This document shows positions 26,827 through 36,190 of a stretch of DNA of 64,000 nt, piece after piece. Source of the stretch: Herbidospora solisilvae (GTDB lineage Bacteria > Actinomycetota > Actinomycetes > Streptosporangiales > Streptosporangiaceae); the NCBI RefSeq assembly GCF_009901565.1, contig NZ_WXEW01000009.1:1-64000 (forward strand). Reading direction: 5' to 3'. How positions within the stretch are numbered: position 1 is the first letter of the stretch; every line of letters starts with the position of its first letter. Both the position numbers and the translations under genes were made by a program. The notes under the pieces are model-generated. The model worked only from the letters and a program-made list of their open reading frames with translations. It did not search any database and was not told where the DNA came from.

Positions 26827-26925
26827 TGAACAACGGTGAACACGCTTCCGCAGGTCAGCGATGACATGTTTACCCAGATGAAACAGCTTTCCCTCTTGTT
26901 CACCGAAGTTTCGCCTTGGTAGAAC
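26827..26925 (+). promoter_or_regulatory. Promoter of the second importer operon with repeated TGAACA boxes
   Basis: TTGTTC (26896-26901) and TAGAAC (26920-26925) are separated by 18 nt and precede the start at 26980. TGAACA occurs at 26827-26832 and again exactly 10 bp on at 26837-26842; an inverted copy TGTTCA (26897-26902) overlaps the -35 box. The outer copies extend to the perfect pair CGGTGAACA / TGTTCACCG, 63 bp apart (about six helical turns). This arrangement suits a looping or cooperative repressor. Confidence 0.55.
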
Positions 26926-26979
26926 GGTGGCAGTGCGGGCGAACCCCGGCCCGCACACCCTGTTCGTGGAAGGCGAGCT

Positions 26980-28608
26980 ATGGCTGGTTCACCCGCTTTC
27001 TCTCGTCGGTCGGTGCTCCAGCTCGGCGGCGGCGTCGCCCTGCTGCTGGCCACCGGCTGCGCCGCCGGCTCCAAGCCCCAGGGCGCGAACGCCCCTTCCG
27101 GCACCGCCCCCGCCGCCGCGTCGTCCCTGCGGATCGCCGTCTCCAGCTACCTCAGCAGCTGGGACCAGGACTTCGTCGGTTTCGACCTCACCGCGCTCAT
27201 GCTCTACAAGAACGTCTACCCCTACCTGATCGACTACGGCGTGACCGACGTGAACGGGGCGCAGATCCTCGACACCACGAACATCACGCCGACCTTCGCC
27301 GAGTCCTTCACCCCGAGCGCCGACCAGAAGGTCTGGACCCTCAAGCTCCGCAAGGGCGTGAAGTTCGCCAGCGGCAACGAGCTGAAGGCCGCCGACGTCA
27401 AGTGGTCGAAGGACCGCGCCTTCGCCGCCCAGGCCAACGTGGCCGGCGTCTACCGCGTCATCGGGCTGACCGAGCCCGACCAGGTCAAGGTCGTCGACGA
27501 CTACACCGTCGAGTTCACCCAGGCCTTCCCGAGCGCGCTCACCCCGCAGATCCAGGCCATCTCCCTGTACGTCTTCGACTCCGTCGAAGCCAGGAAGCAC
27601 GCCACCGACGCCGACCCGTGGGCCAAGGAGTGGTTCGCCAAGAATCCGCCCACCGGCGGCTACTTCAACGTCGAGAAGGCCACGCAGGGCCAGGAGATCG
27701 TGCTGGCCGCCAACACCGGCTACCCCGGTCCCGACCCGGCCAAGACCCCGACGATCCGGATCTCGGTCGTGCCCGCCGCCTCCAACCAGCGGCTCCAGCT
27801 CCAGAACGGCGACATCGACATCGCCCTCGGCGTGAGCAAGCGCGACGTCGCCGACCTGAAGAAGGCCCCCGGCGTCAAGGTCGTCTCCGCGCCCAGCAAC
27901 CAGCAGGTCACCCTCCAGATGTCGGTGACCACCGCCCCGTTCGACGACGTGAACGTCCGTAAGGCGCTGGCGTACGCGGTGCCGTACGAGCAGATCATCG
28001 CCAACATCTACGGCGGCGACGCGCGCCCGGCCAAGAGCCCGGTGCCGCTCGACATGCCCGGCTACGACGAGCGCGGCTACCCCTACACCTACGACCTGGA
28101 CAAGGCCAAGGCGGCGCTGGCCGCCGCGGGCAAGCCCTCGGTCAGCTCCGAGCTGGTCTTCGAGGCCGACAACGAGGAGCAGCAGCAGCTCGCCGTGCTC
28201 GTGCAGAGCGAGGCCCGCAAGGCCGGCATCGAGCTCACGCTCGCCCCGCTCGACCCGGCCACGCTCGCCGAACGCCGCCAGAAGCGCAGCGTGCCGCTCC
28301 AGATCACCTCGGGCCAGCTCTGGGTCAACGACGTCGAGTACATGCTCGCCACCAGCCTGGTGAAGGGCGCGAACCTCAACTACTCGAACTACTCCAACCC
28401 GGAGATCGAGAAGATCTACGAGGAGTCGCACACCACGGTCGACGCCGCCGCGCGCGGCGAGTTGTGGACGAAGGTGCAGGAGATCCTCGCCGCCGACGTG
28501 CCGTGGGTGGTCGTCTGCCAGCCCAACTTCAACCTGCCCGTACGGGAGAACGTGGCCGGGTGGGTGCAGCCCATGGACGGCCTGGCCCGTTTGCGGTTCC
28601 TGGGGTGA
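26980..28608 (+). CDS. ABC transporter substrate-binding lipoprotein (family 5)
   Basis: This 542-residue SBP_bac_5 protein has a signal peptide with a twin-arginine pair (FSRRSVLQLGGG) followed by lipobox ATGC (Cys near residue 24), suggesting Tat export and lipidation. The mature part shows 'WTLKLRKGVKFASGNELKAADVKWS' and a C-terminal 'ILAADVPWVVVCQPNFN'. It defines a second importer distinct from the one starting at 18063. The ATG follows GGAAGGCGAGCT. It heads an operon that runs to 39483. Confidence 0.92.
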   Translation: MAGSPAFSRRSVLQLGGGVALLLATGCAAGSKPQGANAPSGTAPAAASSLRIAVSSYLSSWDQDFVGFDLTALMLYKNVYPYLIDYGVTDVNGAQILDTTNITPTFAESFTPSADQKVWTLKLRKGVKFASGNELKAADVKWSKDRAFAAQANVAGVYRVIGLTEPDQVKVVDDYTVEFTQAFPSALTPQIQAISLYVFDSVEARKHATDADPWAKEWFAKNPPTGGYFNVEKATQGQEIVLAANTGYPGPDPAKTPTIRISVVPAASNQRLQLQNGDIDIALGVSKRDVADLKKAPGVKVVSAPSNQQVTLQMSVTTAPFDDVNVRKALAYAVPYEQIIANIYGGDARPAKSPVPLDMPGYDERGYPYTYDLDKAKAALAAAGKPSVSSELVFEADNEEQQQLAVLVQSEARKAGIELTLAPLDPATLAERRQKRSVPLQITSGQLWVNDVEYMLATSLVKGANLNYSNYSNPEIEKIYEESHTTVDAAARGELWTKVQEILAADVPWVVVCQPNFNLPVRENVAGWVQPMDGLARLRFLG

Positions 28609-28609
28609 C

Positions 28610-29620
28610 ATGAGGATCGTCCGCTTCCTCGTCAGGCGGCTGCTCCAGCTCGTCCCGGTGCTGCTCGGAGTGGTCGTTTTGACCTTCCTGCTGGTCCGGG
28701 TGCTGCCCGGGGACCCGATCCGGACCATCCTCGGCCCGAACGCCACCCCCGAGGACGCCGCCGCCGCGCGGGCCCGCTACGGCCTCGACCAGCCCATCGT
28801 GCACCAGTTCCTCGACTACCTCGGCGGGCTGGTCACCGGCGACCTCGGCACCTCCATCCAGAGCGGCACCTCGGTCGGCGCGGAGATCGGGCTGCGCGTC
28901 GGCCCCACCTTCGAGCTGGTCGTGCTGGCGCTCGCCGTCGCGCTGGTGGTCGCGGTGCTGCTCGGCGTCTGGTCGGCGCGGCACGCCGACCGGGCCGGCG
29001 ACCACGGGGTGCGGCTGCTGGCCCTGGTCGGCAACTCGATGCCGGAGTTCTGGCTCGGGCTGGTGCTGATCCTTGTCGGCTACAGCGTGCTCGGCTGGTT
29101 CCCCGCGCCCAGCGGCCGGGTCGACCCCGACGCCAATCTGACTCCGCTCACCGGGGCCGACCTGCTCGACGCCGCCCTGACCCTCAACGGCCCGGCGTTC
29201 GGGTCGGCGCTGGCGCATCTGATCCTGCCGGTGGCGACGTTGTCGATCGTGGTCGTCGCGCCGCTGCTGCGCAGCGTGCGGGCCTCGGCGCTGGAGGTGC
29301 TGCACTCCGAGCCCTACGTCGCGGCCACCGCCCACGGCCTGAGCGGGCGCACGCTGCTGCGCGGCTACCTGCTGCGGGCCACGCTGGCCCGGCTGCCGTC
29401 CCTGGCCGCGCTGGTCTTCGGCACCTCGATCGGCTCGACCGTGCTCGTCGAGTACGTGTTCTCGTGGCAGGGCTTCGGCCAGTGGGCGCTGCGCGGGCTG
29501 CTCTACCGGGACTACCCGGTCGTGCAGGCGTCGGTGCTGGTGATCGCGTTCTGCTACGTCGTGGTGTTCCTCGTCGCCGACGTGGTGCAGGCCGTCCTCG
29601 ACCCGCGCGTGCAGATCTAG
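28610..29620 (+). CDS. ABC transporter permease, DppB type
   Basis: This 336-residue permease has 'VRVLPGDPIRTILG' after helix 1 and the coupling loop 'RASALEVLHSEPYVAATAHGLSGRTLL'. It starts one base after the binding-protein stop and pairs with the DppC-type permease at 29631. It is clearly diverged from the first importer's DppB, so the two importers are not a recent duplication. Confidence 0.92.
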   Translation: MRIVRFLVRRLLQLVPVLLGVVVLTFLLVRVLPGDPIRTILGPNATPEDAAAARARYGLDQPIVHQFLDYLGGLVTGDLGTSIQSGTSVGAEIGLRVGPTFELVVLALAVALVVAVLLGVWSARHADRAGDHGVRLLALVGNSMPEFWLGLVLILVGYSVLGWFPAPSGRVDPDANLTPLTGADLLDAALTLNGPAFGSALAHLILPVATLSIVVVAPLLRSVRASALEVLHSEPYVAATAHGLSGRTLLRGYLLRATLARLPSLAALVFGTSIGSTVLVEYVFSWQGFGQWALRGLLYRDYPVVQASVLVIAFCYVVVFLVADVVQAVLDPRVQI

Positions 29621-29630
29621 GAGCCGCGTC

Positions 29631-30479
29631 ATGTCAGAAACCGTCGTCGTCGGCACGGCCCGCGCGGGCCGCTTCGCCACCGTCCTCATCGTCACCGGCT
29701 CGGTGATCCTGGCCGTCGTCGCGCTGGCCGCGGTCTTCGCCCCGCTGCTCACCGGCTGGGGGCCGACCGAGATCGACCCCCTCGGCACGCTCGTGCCGCC
29801 CGGCCCTGGCCATCCGCTCGGCACCGACGCCAACGGCATGGACGTGTGGAGCAGGCTCCTGCACGCCGGCCGCCTCGACCTCGGCATCGCGGTCGCCGGG
29901 GTGGCCGTGGCCGTCGTCGCGGGCACGGCGCTCGGCCTGGTGGCCGGCTATCTCGGCGGCTGGGTCGACGACGTGCTGATGCGCGTGGTCGACGTCTTCC
30001 AGGCCTTCCCCACGTTCATCCTGGCCCTGGCGGTGGCCGCGCTGGTCGGCAACGGCACCGGCAACCTGATCGCGGTGATCGCGGCGGTGAACGCGCCCGC
30101 GTACGCCCGGCTGGTCCGGGCCGAGGTGCGCACGGTGCGAGAGTCGTCGTTCGTGGCCGCGTCGGTCACCTCGGGCGCGTCCACGTTCGGGGTGCTCTGG
30201 CGGCACGTGCTGCCCAACAGCCTGACCCCGGTCCGGGTGATCGCGCCCCTGAACGCCGGGTGGGCGATGCTCACGCTCGCCGGGCTCTCGTTCCTGGGGC
30301 TGGGCGTGACCGTCCCGGCCGCCGAATGGGGCGCGATGATCAGCCTCGGCAGCCCCGACGTGGTGGCCGGACGCTGGTGGACCTCGGTCCCGCCCGGCCT
30401 TGTCCTGCTCATTTGCGTGCTCGGCTTCAGCCTTCTCGGCGAGGGCCTCCAGGAGCGCGCCGAAGCGAAGCGGAGGTGA
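29631..30479 (+). CDS. ABC transporter permease, DppC type
   Basis: This 282-residue permease has 'LGTDANGMDVWSRLLHAGRLDLG' and the coupling loop 'SSFVAASVTSGASTFGVLWRHVLPN'. Together with the preceding permease it forms the transmembrane channel of the second importer. The ATG follows GGAG of the upstream gap. Confidence 0.92.
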   Translation: MSETVVVGTARAGRFATVLIVTGSVILAVVALAAVFAPLLTGWGPTEIDPLGTLVPPGPGHPLGTDANGMDVWSRLLHAGRLDLGIAVAGVAVAVVAGTALGLVAGYLGGWVDDVLMRVVDVFQAFPTFILALAVAALVGNGTGNLIAVIAAVNAPAYARLVRAEVRTVRESSFVAASVTSGASTFGVLWRHVLPNSLTPVRVIAPLNAGWAMLTLAGLSFLGLGVTVPAAEWGAMISLGSPDVVAGRWWTSVPPGLVLLICVLGFSLLGEGLQERAEAKRR

Positions 30480-30484
30480 GCCCC

Positions 30485-32491
30485 GTGGATACCGACCTTC
30501 TCTCGATCGAGGACCTGTCGGTCGTCATCCGGCGTCCCGGCCGCGAGGTGGCCGCGCTCAGCGGCGTCACGCTGCGGGTCGGCCGCGGCGAGGTGGTCGG
30601 CCTGGTGGGGGAGAGCGGCGGCGGCAAGAGCATGGTCGCCCGCTCGATCGTCGGGCTGCTCCCCGGCGGGTCCCTCGCCAGTGGCGCGGTCCGCTTCGAG
30701 GGCGACGACGTGCTGCGCATGGACGACGACGCGCTGCGCCGCCATCGTGGGCACGGCGCGGCCATCTGCTTCCAGAACCCGCGCGGCGCGCTGAGCCCGA
30801 CCAGGACCGTGGGCCGCCAGCTCACCGACCGGCTGACCACCCACCAGCGGCTCACCGGGGCGGAGGCCAGGAAGGCCGCCGAGGAGCAGTTCGCGACGGT
30901 CGGCATCCGTTCGCCCCGGCGGCGGCTGGACGCCTACCCGCACGAGTTGTCGGGCGGCATGGCGCAGCGGGTGATGATCTCGCTGGCCACCGGCTGCGCC
31001 CCCGGCCTGCTCATCGCCGACGAGCCGACCACCGGCCTCGACGTGACGCTGACCAGGGAGATCCTGCGCCGGTTCCGGCTCGCCGCCGACACCGACGGCC
31101 GGGGCGTGCTGCTCATCTCGCATGACCTCGCCTCGATCGCCGGCGTGTGCGACCGCGTCGTGGTGCTCTACGCGGGCACCGTGGTGGAGAGCGGCCCGGC
31201 CGCGCGGGTGCTGGGGCGGCCCGCCCACCCGTACACGCGGGCGTTGTTGCGGTCGGTCCCCGACGTCGACGGCCGCGCGGTCGTCGCCACGCCCGGCGCG
31301 ATGCCCCTGCTCAAGGCCGCCCCGCGCGACTGCCCGTTCGCGCCGCGCTGCGCGCACGCCACCGCCGCGTGCACGTCGGAGCGCCCGCCCGTCTCCTGGG
31401 TGCCCGGCGCGGCCGGCGACTGGACGCTGGCCTGCTTCCACCCCCGTACCGACGAGCTCGCCCGCGAGGAACCGGCCGCCGAGTCCTCCGGACGGGGCGG
31501 CGCGGCGAAGGAGCCGGTGCTGGAGGTCGACGACGCCCACGTGGTCTACCGCAGCCGGTTCGGCACGGGCGGCCACGCCGCGCTGCGCGGGGTCAGCCTG
31601 CGGGTGGCGGCGGGCGAGACGCTCGGCGTGGTGGGGGAGAGCGGCTGCGGCAAGAGCACCCTCGCCAAGCTGCTGCTCGGCCTGGTGCCCGCGGCGCGCG
31701 GCGACGTCCGGGTGGCCGGTTCGCGCATGTCCGCCCTGCGCGGACGTGAGCTGCGCCGGCTGCGCACCCGCGTCCAGATGGTGTTCCAGGACCCGATCGG
31801 CTCGCTCAGCCCGCGCCGCACCGTCGCCGACGCCATCGCCGAACCGCTCCGGGCCCTCGGCCTCTCCGCGGCGCGGCGGGCCGAGCGGGTCGAGGCCCTG
31901 GCCGACCGGCTGAAGCTCGACCGCTCGATGCTGGCCCGCCACCCCCACGAACTGTCCGGCGGGCAGGCGCAGCGGGTCTGCATCGCCCGCGCGCTCGCCG
32001 GCGAACCCGACGTGCTGGTCTTCGACGAGCCCACCTCGGCGCTGGACGTCACCGTGCAGGCGCAGATCCTCGAAGTGATCGCCGACGTGGTGCGCGACCC
32101 CGCCCGGGGTTCGGTCTTCATCTCGCACGACCTGGCCACCGTGCGCGGTTTCGCCGACCGGGTGATCGTGCTCTACCTCGGCCGGATCGTCGAGGAGGGC
32201 CCGGTCGAGGAGGTCTTCGGCAATCCCCGCCACCCCTACACCCGGGCGTTGTTGTCGAGCGCGCCCAGCCTCGGCGACGGCTTCTCCGGCCCGAAGATCA
32301 CGCTGACCGAGGACCTGGACGACACCGAGGCCGCCGGCCCCGGGTGCCCGCTGGCCGCACGCTGCCCGTTCGCGGACGACCGCTGCCGCACCGAGGAGCA
32401 GGAGCTCCGGCCCTACGGGAACACCCGGGCGGCCTGCCGGCGGGTGCCCGAGATCCCCGATCTGCTGAAAGGTAGTGACATCCGTGTCTGA
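30485..32491 (+). CDS. Fused double ABC ATPase (DppD-DppF in one chain)
   Basis: The 668 residues carry two full ATPase modules. Module one (~1-270) has Walker A GESGGGKS and signature 'LSGGMAQRV'; module two (~345-600) has Walker A GESGCGKS and signature 'LSGGQAQRV'. Each is followed by a cysteine-containing oligopeptide-transporter C-terminal extension ('CPFAPRCAHATAAC', 'CPLAARCPFADDRC'). This replaces the separate D and F subunits used by the first importer. GTG 30485 has GGAGG 8 nt upstream; GTG 30476 overlaps the previous stop but is too close to the site. Confidence 0.9.
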   Translation: MDTDLLSIEDLSVVIRRPGREVAALSGVTLRVGRGEVVGLVGESGGGKSMVARSIVGLLPGGSLASGAVRFEGDDVLRMDDDALRRHRGHGAAICFQNPRGALSPTRTVGRQLTDRLTTHQRLTGAEARKAAEEQFATVGIRSPRRRLDAYPHELSGGMAQRVMISLATGCAPGLLIADEPTTGLDVTLTREILRRFRLAADTDGRGVLLISHDLASIAGVCDRVVVLYAGTVVESGPAARVLGRPAHPYTRALLRSVPDVDGRAVVATPGAMPLLKAAPRDCPFAPRCAHATAACTSERPPVSWVPGAAGDWTLACFHPRTDELAREEPAAESSGRGGAAKEPVLEVDDAHVVYRSRFGTGGHAALRGVSLRVAAGETLGVVGESGCGKSTLAKLLLGLVPAARGDVRVAGSRMSALRGRELRRLRTRVQMVFQDPIGSLSPRRTVADAIAEPLRALGLSAARRAERVEALADRLKLDRSMLARHPHELSGGQAQRVCIARALAGEPDVLVFDEPTSALDVTVQAQILEVIADVVRDPARGSVFISHDLATVRGFADRVIVLYLGRIVEEGPVEEVFGNPRHPYTRALLSSAPSLGDGFSGPKITLTEDLDDTEAAGPGCPLAARCPFADDRCRTEEQELRPYGNTRAACRRVPEIPDLLKGSDIRV

Positions 32492-34526
32492 ACGCACCAT
32501 CCGGCTGGCCGTCGACATCGGGGGCACCTTCGTCGACGCGATGGAGCTGGACTCGCGCACCAACCGGGTCCGGTTCCGCAAGGCCTCCACGACGCCGGCC
32601 CGGCCGTGGGAGGGCGTGCTCAACGCGATCGAGGCGCTGGGCACCGACCTGTCCCGGGTGGAGCTGTTCATCCACGGCACCACCCTCGGCCTGAACGCCG
32701 TGCTGGAGCGCCGGGGCGGCCCGACCGGCATCATCACCAACGAGGGCTTCCGCGACGTCTTCCTCATCGGCCGGGGCAACGTGCCGCCCGACCACATGTA
32801 CGACTTCCAGTACGAACGCCCCGAGAGCCTGGTCCGCCGCCGCCACACGGCGGGCGTCAGGGGGCGGCTCGACTACCGGGGCCGCGTGGTGGAGGACCTC
32901 GACCCCGACAGCGTGCGCGCGGCGGCCCGCACCCTCGTCGAGGAGCACGGTGTGCACGGCATCGCCGTCTGCTTCCTGCACTCCTACCTCAACCCCGCCC
33001 ACGAGCGGCAGGCGGCGGCGATCATCCGCGAAGCCTATCCGCAGGTCAGCCTGTCGCTGTCGACCGACATCGTGCGCGAGTACCGCGAGTACGAACGCAC
33101 CAGCACGACCGTGCTGGAGGCCTACATCCGGCCCATCTTCGAGAGCTACGTCGACGAGCTGGAGGCCGGGCTGGCGGCGCGCGGCTTCGGCGGCCGGTTC
33201 CTCATCATGCGCTCGGGCGGCGGCTCGATGACCTCCTCGGTGGCCAAGACCTCGCCCACCCACACGGTGTTGTCCGGCCCGGCCGGGGGCATCGTCGGCG
33301 CGGCCTACCTGGCCGACGCCCTCAAGCGCGACTACCTGCTCACCTTCGACATCGGCGGCACCTCGCTGGACGCCTGCGTCATCGAGCGCGGCTCGGCGGT
33401 GGCCGCCTACGAGGCCCAGCTCGAACACTTCCCGCTGCTCATCCCGACGTACGACATCCGCACCATCGGCGCGGGCGGCGGCTCGATCGCCTGGCTGGAC
33501 CGGGGCCTGCTCAAGGTCGGCCCGGAGAGCGCCGGGGCCGACCCGGGCCCGGTCTCCTACGGCCGGGGTGGCGCCCGCCCCACGGTCACCGACGCCGCCG
33601 TCGTCCTCGGCTACGTCGACCCCGACCGGTTCCTCGGCGGCGAGATGGGCCTGCACGCCGAGGCCGCCCGCGCCGCGCTGGAGGAGCAGATCGCCGGGCC
33701 GCTCGGGCTGCCGGTGGAGTCGGCCGCCGCCGGGGTGTTCGACGTGCTGCTGGCCAAGACGGTCGGCGCGGTCCGGCAGATCACCGTGGAGCGCGGCCAC
33801 GACCCCAGGGTCTTCTCGCTGCTCGCCTTCGGCGGGGCCGGGCCGCTGCTGGCCCCGCTGCTGGCCAGGGAGATGGGCATCCGCGAGGTGGTCGTGCCGT
33901 TCGCGCCCTCGGGCTTCTCCGCCTGGGGCATGTTGTCGGCCGACATCGTCGGCGACTTCTCCCGGACCGTGATGGCGACCCTCGACGACATCGACCTCGC
34001 CGGCCTGGACGAACGGTTCGCCGAGGTGGAGGCCGAGGCGGTGGCCTCGCTGAAGGAGCAGGGCGTGCCCGCCGGCCTGGCGATCCTGGAGCGGCAGCTC
34101 GAACTGCGCTACCTGGGCCAGGAGCACACGCTGACCGTCCCGGTCGGCCGCGACCTCGACGCCGAGACCGTCAGGGTCACCTTCGAGGAGCTGCACCGCG
34201 CCCGCTACGGCCACGCCATGGGCAACCCGCTCCAAATCCTCAACCTGCGGGTCCGCGGCATCGGCCGGGCCGACCGGCCGGAACTCGTGCGCCCGCCCCG
34301 CCGCGAGAAGGACCTCGTGCCCCGGCTGCGCCGGGCCTACGACTTCGGCGTGCGCGCGCTGTCCGACTTCGCGGTCTACGACCGGGCCGACCTCGCCCCC
34401 GGCGACGCCTTCGCCGGTCCGGCCCTGGTCGACGAGGGCACCTCCACCACCGTGGTGCCCAGCGGCCAGCGCGTCGAGGTCGACGAATTCGGCCACCTGC
34501 TGGTGACCCTCGACGAGGAGGCGTGA
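32484..34526 (+). CDS. Hydantoinase/5-oxoprolinase family protein, A subunit (HyuA-like)
   Basis: This 680-residue ATP-dependent enzyme subunit of the ASKHA fold has 'VDIGGTFVDA' (residues ~10-19) and 'FDIGGTSLDA' as its nucleotide-binding phosphate loops, plus 'LSGPAGGIVGAAYLADA' and 'TIGAGGGSIAWLD'. HyuA-type subunits use ATP to activate a cyclic amide (hydantoin, oxoproline, lactam) or a ketone for hydrolysis or carboxylation with a HyuB subunit. Start GTG 32484 overlaps the ATPase stop; GTG 32475 is an in-frame alternative. Substrate unknown; the importer upstream suggests it comes from outside the cell. Confidence 0.9.
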   Translation: MSERTIRLAVDIGGTFVDAMELDSRTNRVRFRKASTTPARPWEGVLNAIEALGTDLSRVELFIHGTTLGLNAVLERRGGPTGIITNEGFRDVFLIGRGNVPPDHMYDFQYERPESLVRRRHTAGVRGRLDYRGRVVEDLDPDSVRAAARTLVEEHGVHGIAVCFLHSYLNPAHERQAAAIIREAYPQVSLSLSTDIVREYREYERTSTTVLEAYIRPIFESYVDELEAGLAARGFGGRFLIMRSGGGSMTSSVAKTSPTHTVLSGPAGGIVGAAYLADALKRDYLLTFDIGGTSLDACVIERGSAVAAYEAQLEHFPLLIPTYDIRTIGAGGGSIAWLDRGLLKVGPESAGADPGPVSYGRGGARPTVTDAAVVLGYVDPDRFLGGEMGLHAEAARAALEEQIAGPLGLPVESAAAGVFDVLLAKTVGAVRQITVERGHDPRVFSLLAFGGAGPLLAPLLAREMGIREVVVPFAPSGFSAWGMLSADIVGDFSRTVMATLDDIDLAGLDERFAEVEAEAVASLKEQGVPAGLAILERQLELRYLGQEHTLTVPVGRDLDAETVRVTFEELHRARYGHAMGNPLQILNLRVRGIGRADRPELVRPPRREKDLVPRLRRAYDFGVRALSDFAVYDRADLAPGDAFAGPALVDEGTSTTVVPSGQRVEVDEFGHLLVTLDEEA

Positions 34527-36190
34527 TGACCGAGCTCGACGGCGCGACCGTGGAGGTCGTGCGCAGCTACCTGCTGTCGGCGGCCGAGGAGATGCGCGCC
34601 ACGCTGGTGCGCACCTCGTTCAACCCCGTCATCTACGAGGTGCACGACTTCGGCATGTCGATGTACGACGCCGGGATGCGCCTGATCGCCGAGGCCACCG
34701 GCCTGACCTTCTTCCTCGGGGCCAACGACTTCGCCCTGCGCAGGGGCGTGGAGTACGTCGGCCGCGAGAACCTGCACCCCGGCGACGTGGTGCTGATGAA
34801 CTATCCGTACTGGAACTCCGCCCACGCCTACGACGCGACCCTGTTCGCGCCGGTCTTCGAGGGCGCGGACCTGGTCGGCTTCCTGTGCGTGCGAGCGCAC
34901 TGGATGGACCTGGGCGCGAAGGACCCCGGCTACGTGCTCGACTCGACCGACATGCACCAGGAAGGCCTCATCTTCCCGGGCACGAAGGTCGTCTCCCGTG
35001 GCGAGCCCGTCAGGGAGATCCACGAGCTGATCCGGTTCAACTCGCGCATGCCCGACGAGGTGCTCGGCGACCTGCACGCCCAGATCGCCGCCCTGCGCAC
35101 GGGGGAGCGCCGCTTCCTGGAGATCCTCGCCAAGTTCGGCCGTCCCACCGTCGAGGCCGCCGTCGAGCGCATCATCGCCGACGGCGAGGCGCGCACCCGC
35201 GCGGCGCTGGCCGCGCTGCCGCAGGGCTCCTGGACGGCGGTCGACTGGGTCGACGACGACGGCATCACCGACGACCCGGTGAAGATGCAGGTCACGGTCA
35301 CCATCGCCGACGGCGTGTTCACCGTCGACTTCGCCGGATCCGCCCCGGCGACGGCCGGGCCGATCAACATGCCCTACGGCGCGACCGAGGCGATCTGCAA
35401 GGTCGTGCTCAAGTCGCTCACCTCGGCCGACCAGCCCTCCAACGAGGGCACCGTCGCGCCGCTGGTGGTGAAGGCCGAGCCGGGCACGCTGTTCCACGCC
35501 GTCTATCCGCAGCCCACCTTCACCCTCTGGACCGGCATCGTCGCCGTGGAGCTGATCCTCAAGGCGCTGGCCCAGGGCATGCCCGACCGGCTGGCGGCCT
35601 CGTCGGGCGGCGACGTGCCGGGCTTCATGATGGTCGGCGTCCACCCCGACACCGGGAAGTTGTTCGCGGTCAGCAACAACGACCCGGTCGGCTGGGGCGC
35701 GACCCCGCACCACGACGGCATGCACGCCGCCACCCACGTCTCCGGCAGCACCGGCCGCACCACCCCGATCGAGGTGCTGGAGGCCAAGACCGGCATGTTC
35801 TTCGAGCGGGTCGAGATCCGCACCGACTCCGGCGGCGCGGGACGGCACCGGGGCGGCGCGGGCCTGCGGCGGGACATCCGGTTCGTCACCGGGGGCGAGT
35901 TCCTGTCGGTGATCAAGAAGACCCGGTCCCGCCCGTGGGCCCTCGACGGCGGCCACGAGCCCGAGGCCAACCAGGTGATCGTGTTTCCGGGCACCGACCG
36001 GGAGGAGCGGGTCAGCACCCGCCGCACCGCCGTCGCGCCGGGCGACCGCGTCACCCTGCTCACCGCGGGCGGCGGCGGCCACGGCGACCCCCGCGACCGC
36101 GACCCGGCGGCCGTCCGCGACGACGTCGCCGAGGGCTACGTCTCCCCGCAGGCGGCCCGCGACCTCTACGGAGTGGACGTCGATGACTGA
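34526..36190 (+). CDS. Hydantoinase B/oxoprolinase family subunit, copy 1 (HyuB-like)
   Basis: This 554-residue HyuB protein has 'EEMRATLVRTSFNPVIYE' at the N-terminus, 'HPGDVVLMNYPYW', 'RAHWMDLGAKDPG' (metal-site His/Asp) and a C-terminal 'GGGGHGDPRDRDP'. HyuB partners with HyuA and carries the hydrolytic metal centre. The ATG shares one base with the HyuA stop (TGATG) behind GAGGAGG. The next gene encodes a close paralog, so either a mixed complex or two specificities share one HyuA. Confidence 0.92.
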   Translation: MTELDGATVEVVRSYLLSAAEEMRATLVRTSFNPVIYEVHDFGMSMYDAGMRLIAEATGLTFFLGANDFALRRGVEYVGRENLHPGDVVLMNYPYWNSAHAYDATLFAPVFEGADLVGFLCVRAHWMDLGAKDPGYVLDSTDMHQEGLIFPGTKVVSRGEPVREIHELIRFNSRMPDEVLGDLHAQIAALRTGERRFLEILAKFGRPTVEAAVERIIADGEARTRAALAALPQGSWTAVDWVDDDGITDDPVKMQVTVTIADGVFTVDFAGSAPATAGPINMPYGATEAICKVVLKSLTSADQPSNEGTVAPLVVKAEPGTLFHAVYPQPTFTLWTGIVAVELILKALAQGMPDRLAASSGGDVPGFMMVGVHPDTGKLFAVSNNDPVGWGATPHHDGMHAATHVSGSTGRTTPIEVLEAKTGMFFERVEIRTDSGGAGRHRGGAGLRRDIRFVTGGEFLSVIKKTRSRPWALDGGHEPEANQVIVFPGTDREERVSTRRTAVAPGDRVTLLTAGGGGHGDPRDRDPAAVRDDVAEGYVSPQAARDLYGVDVDD

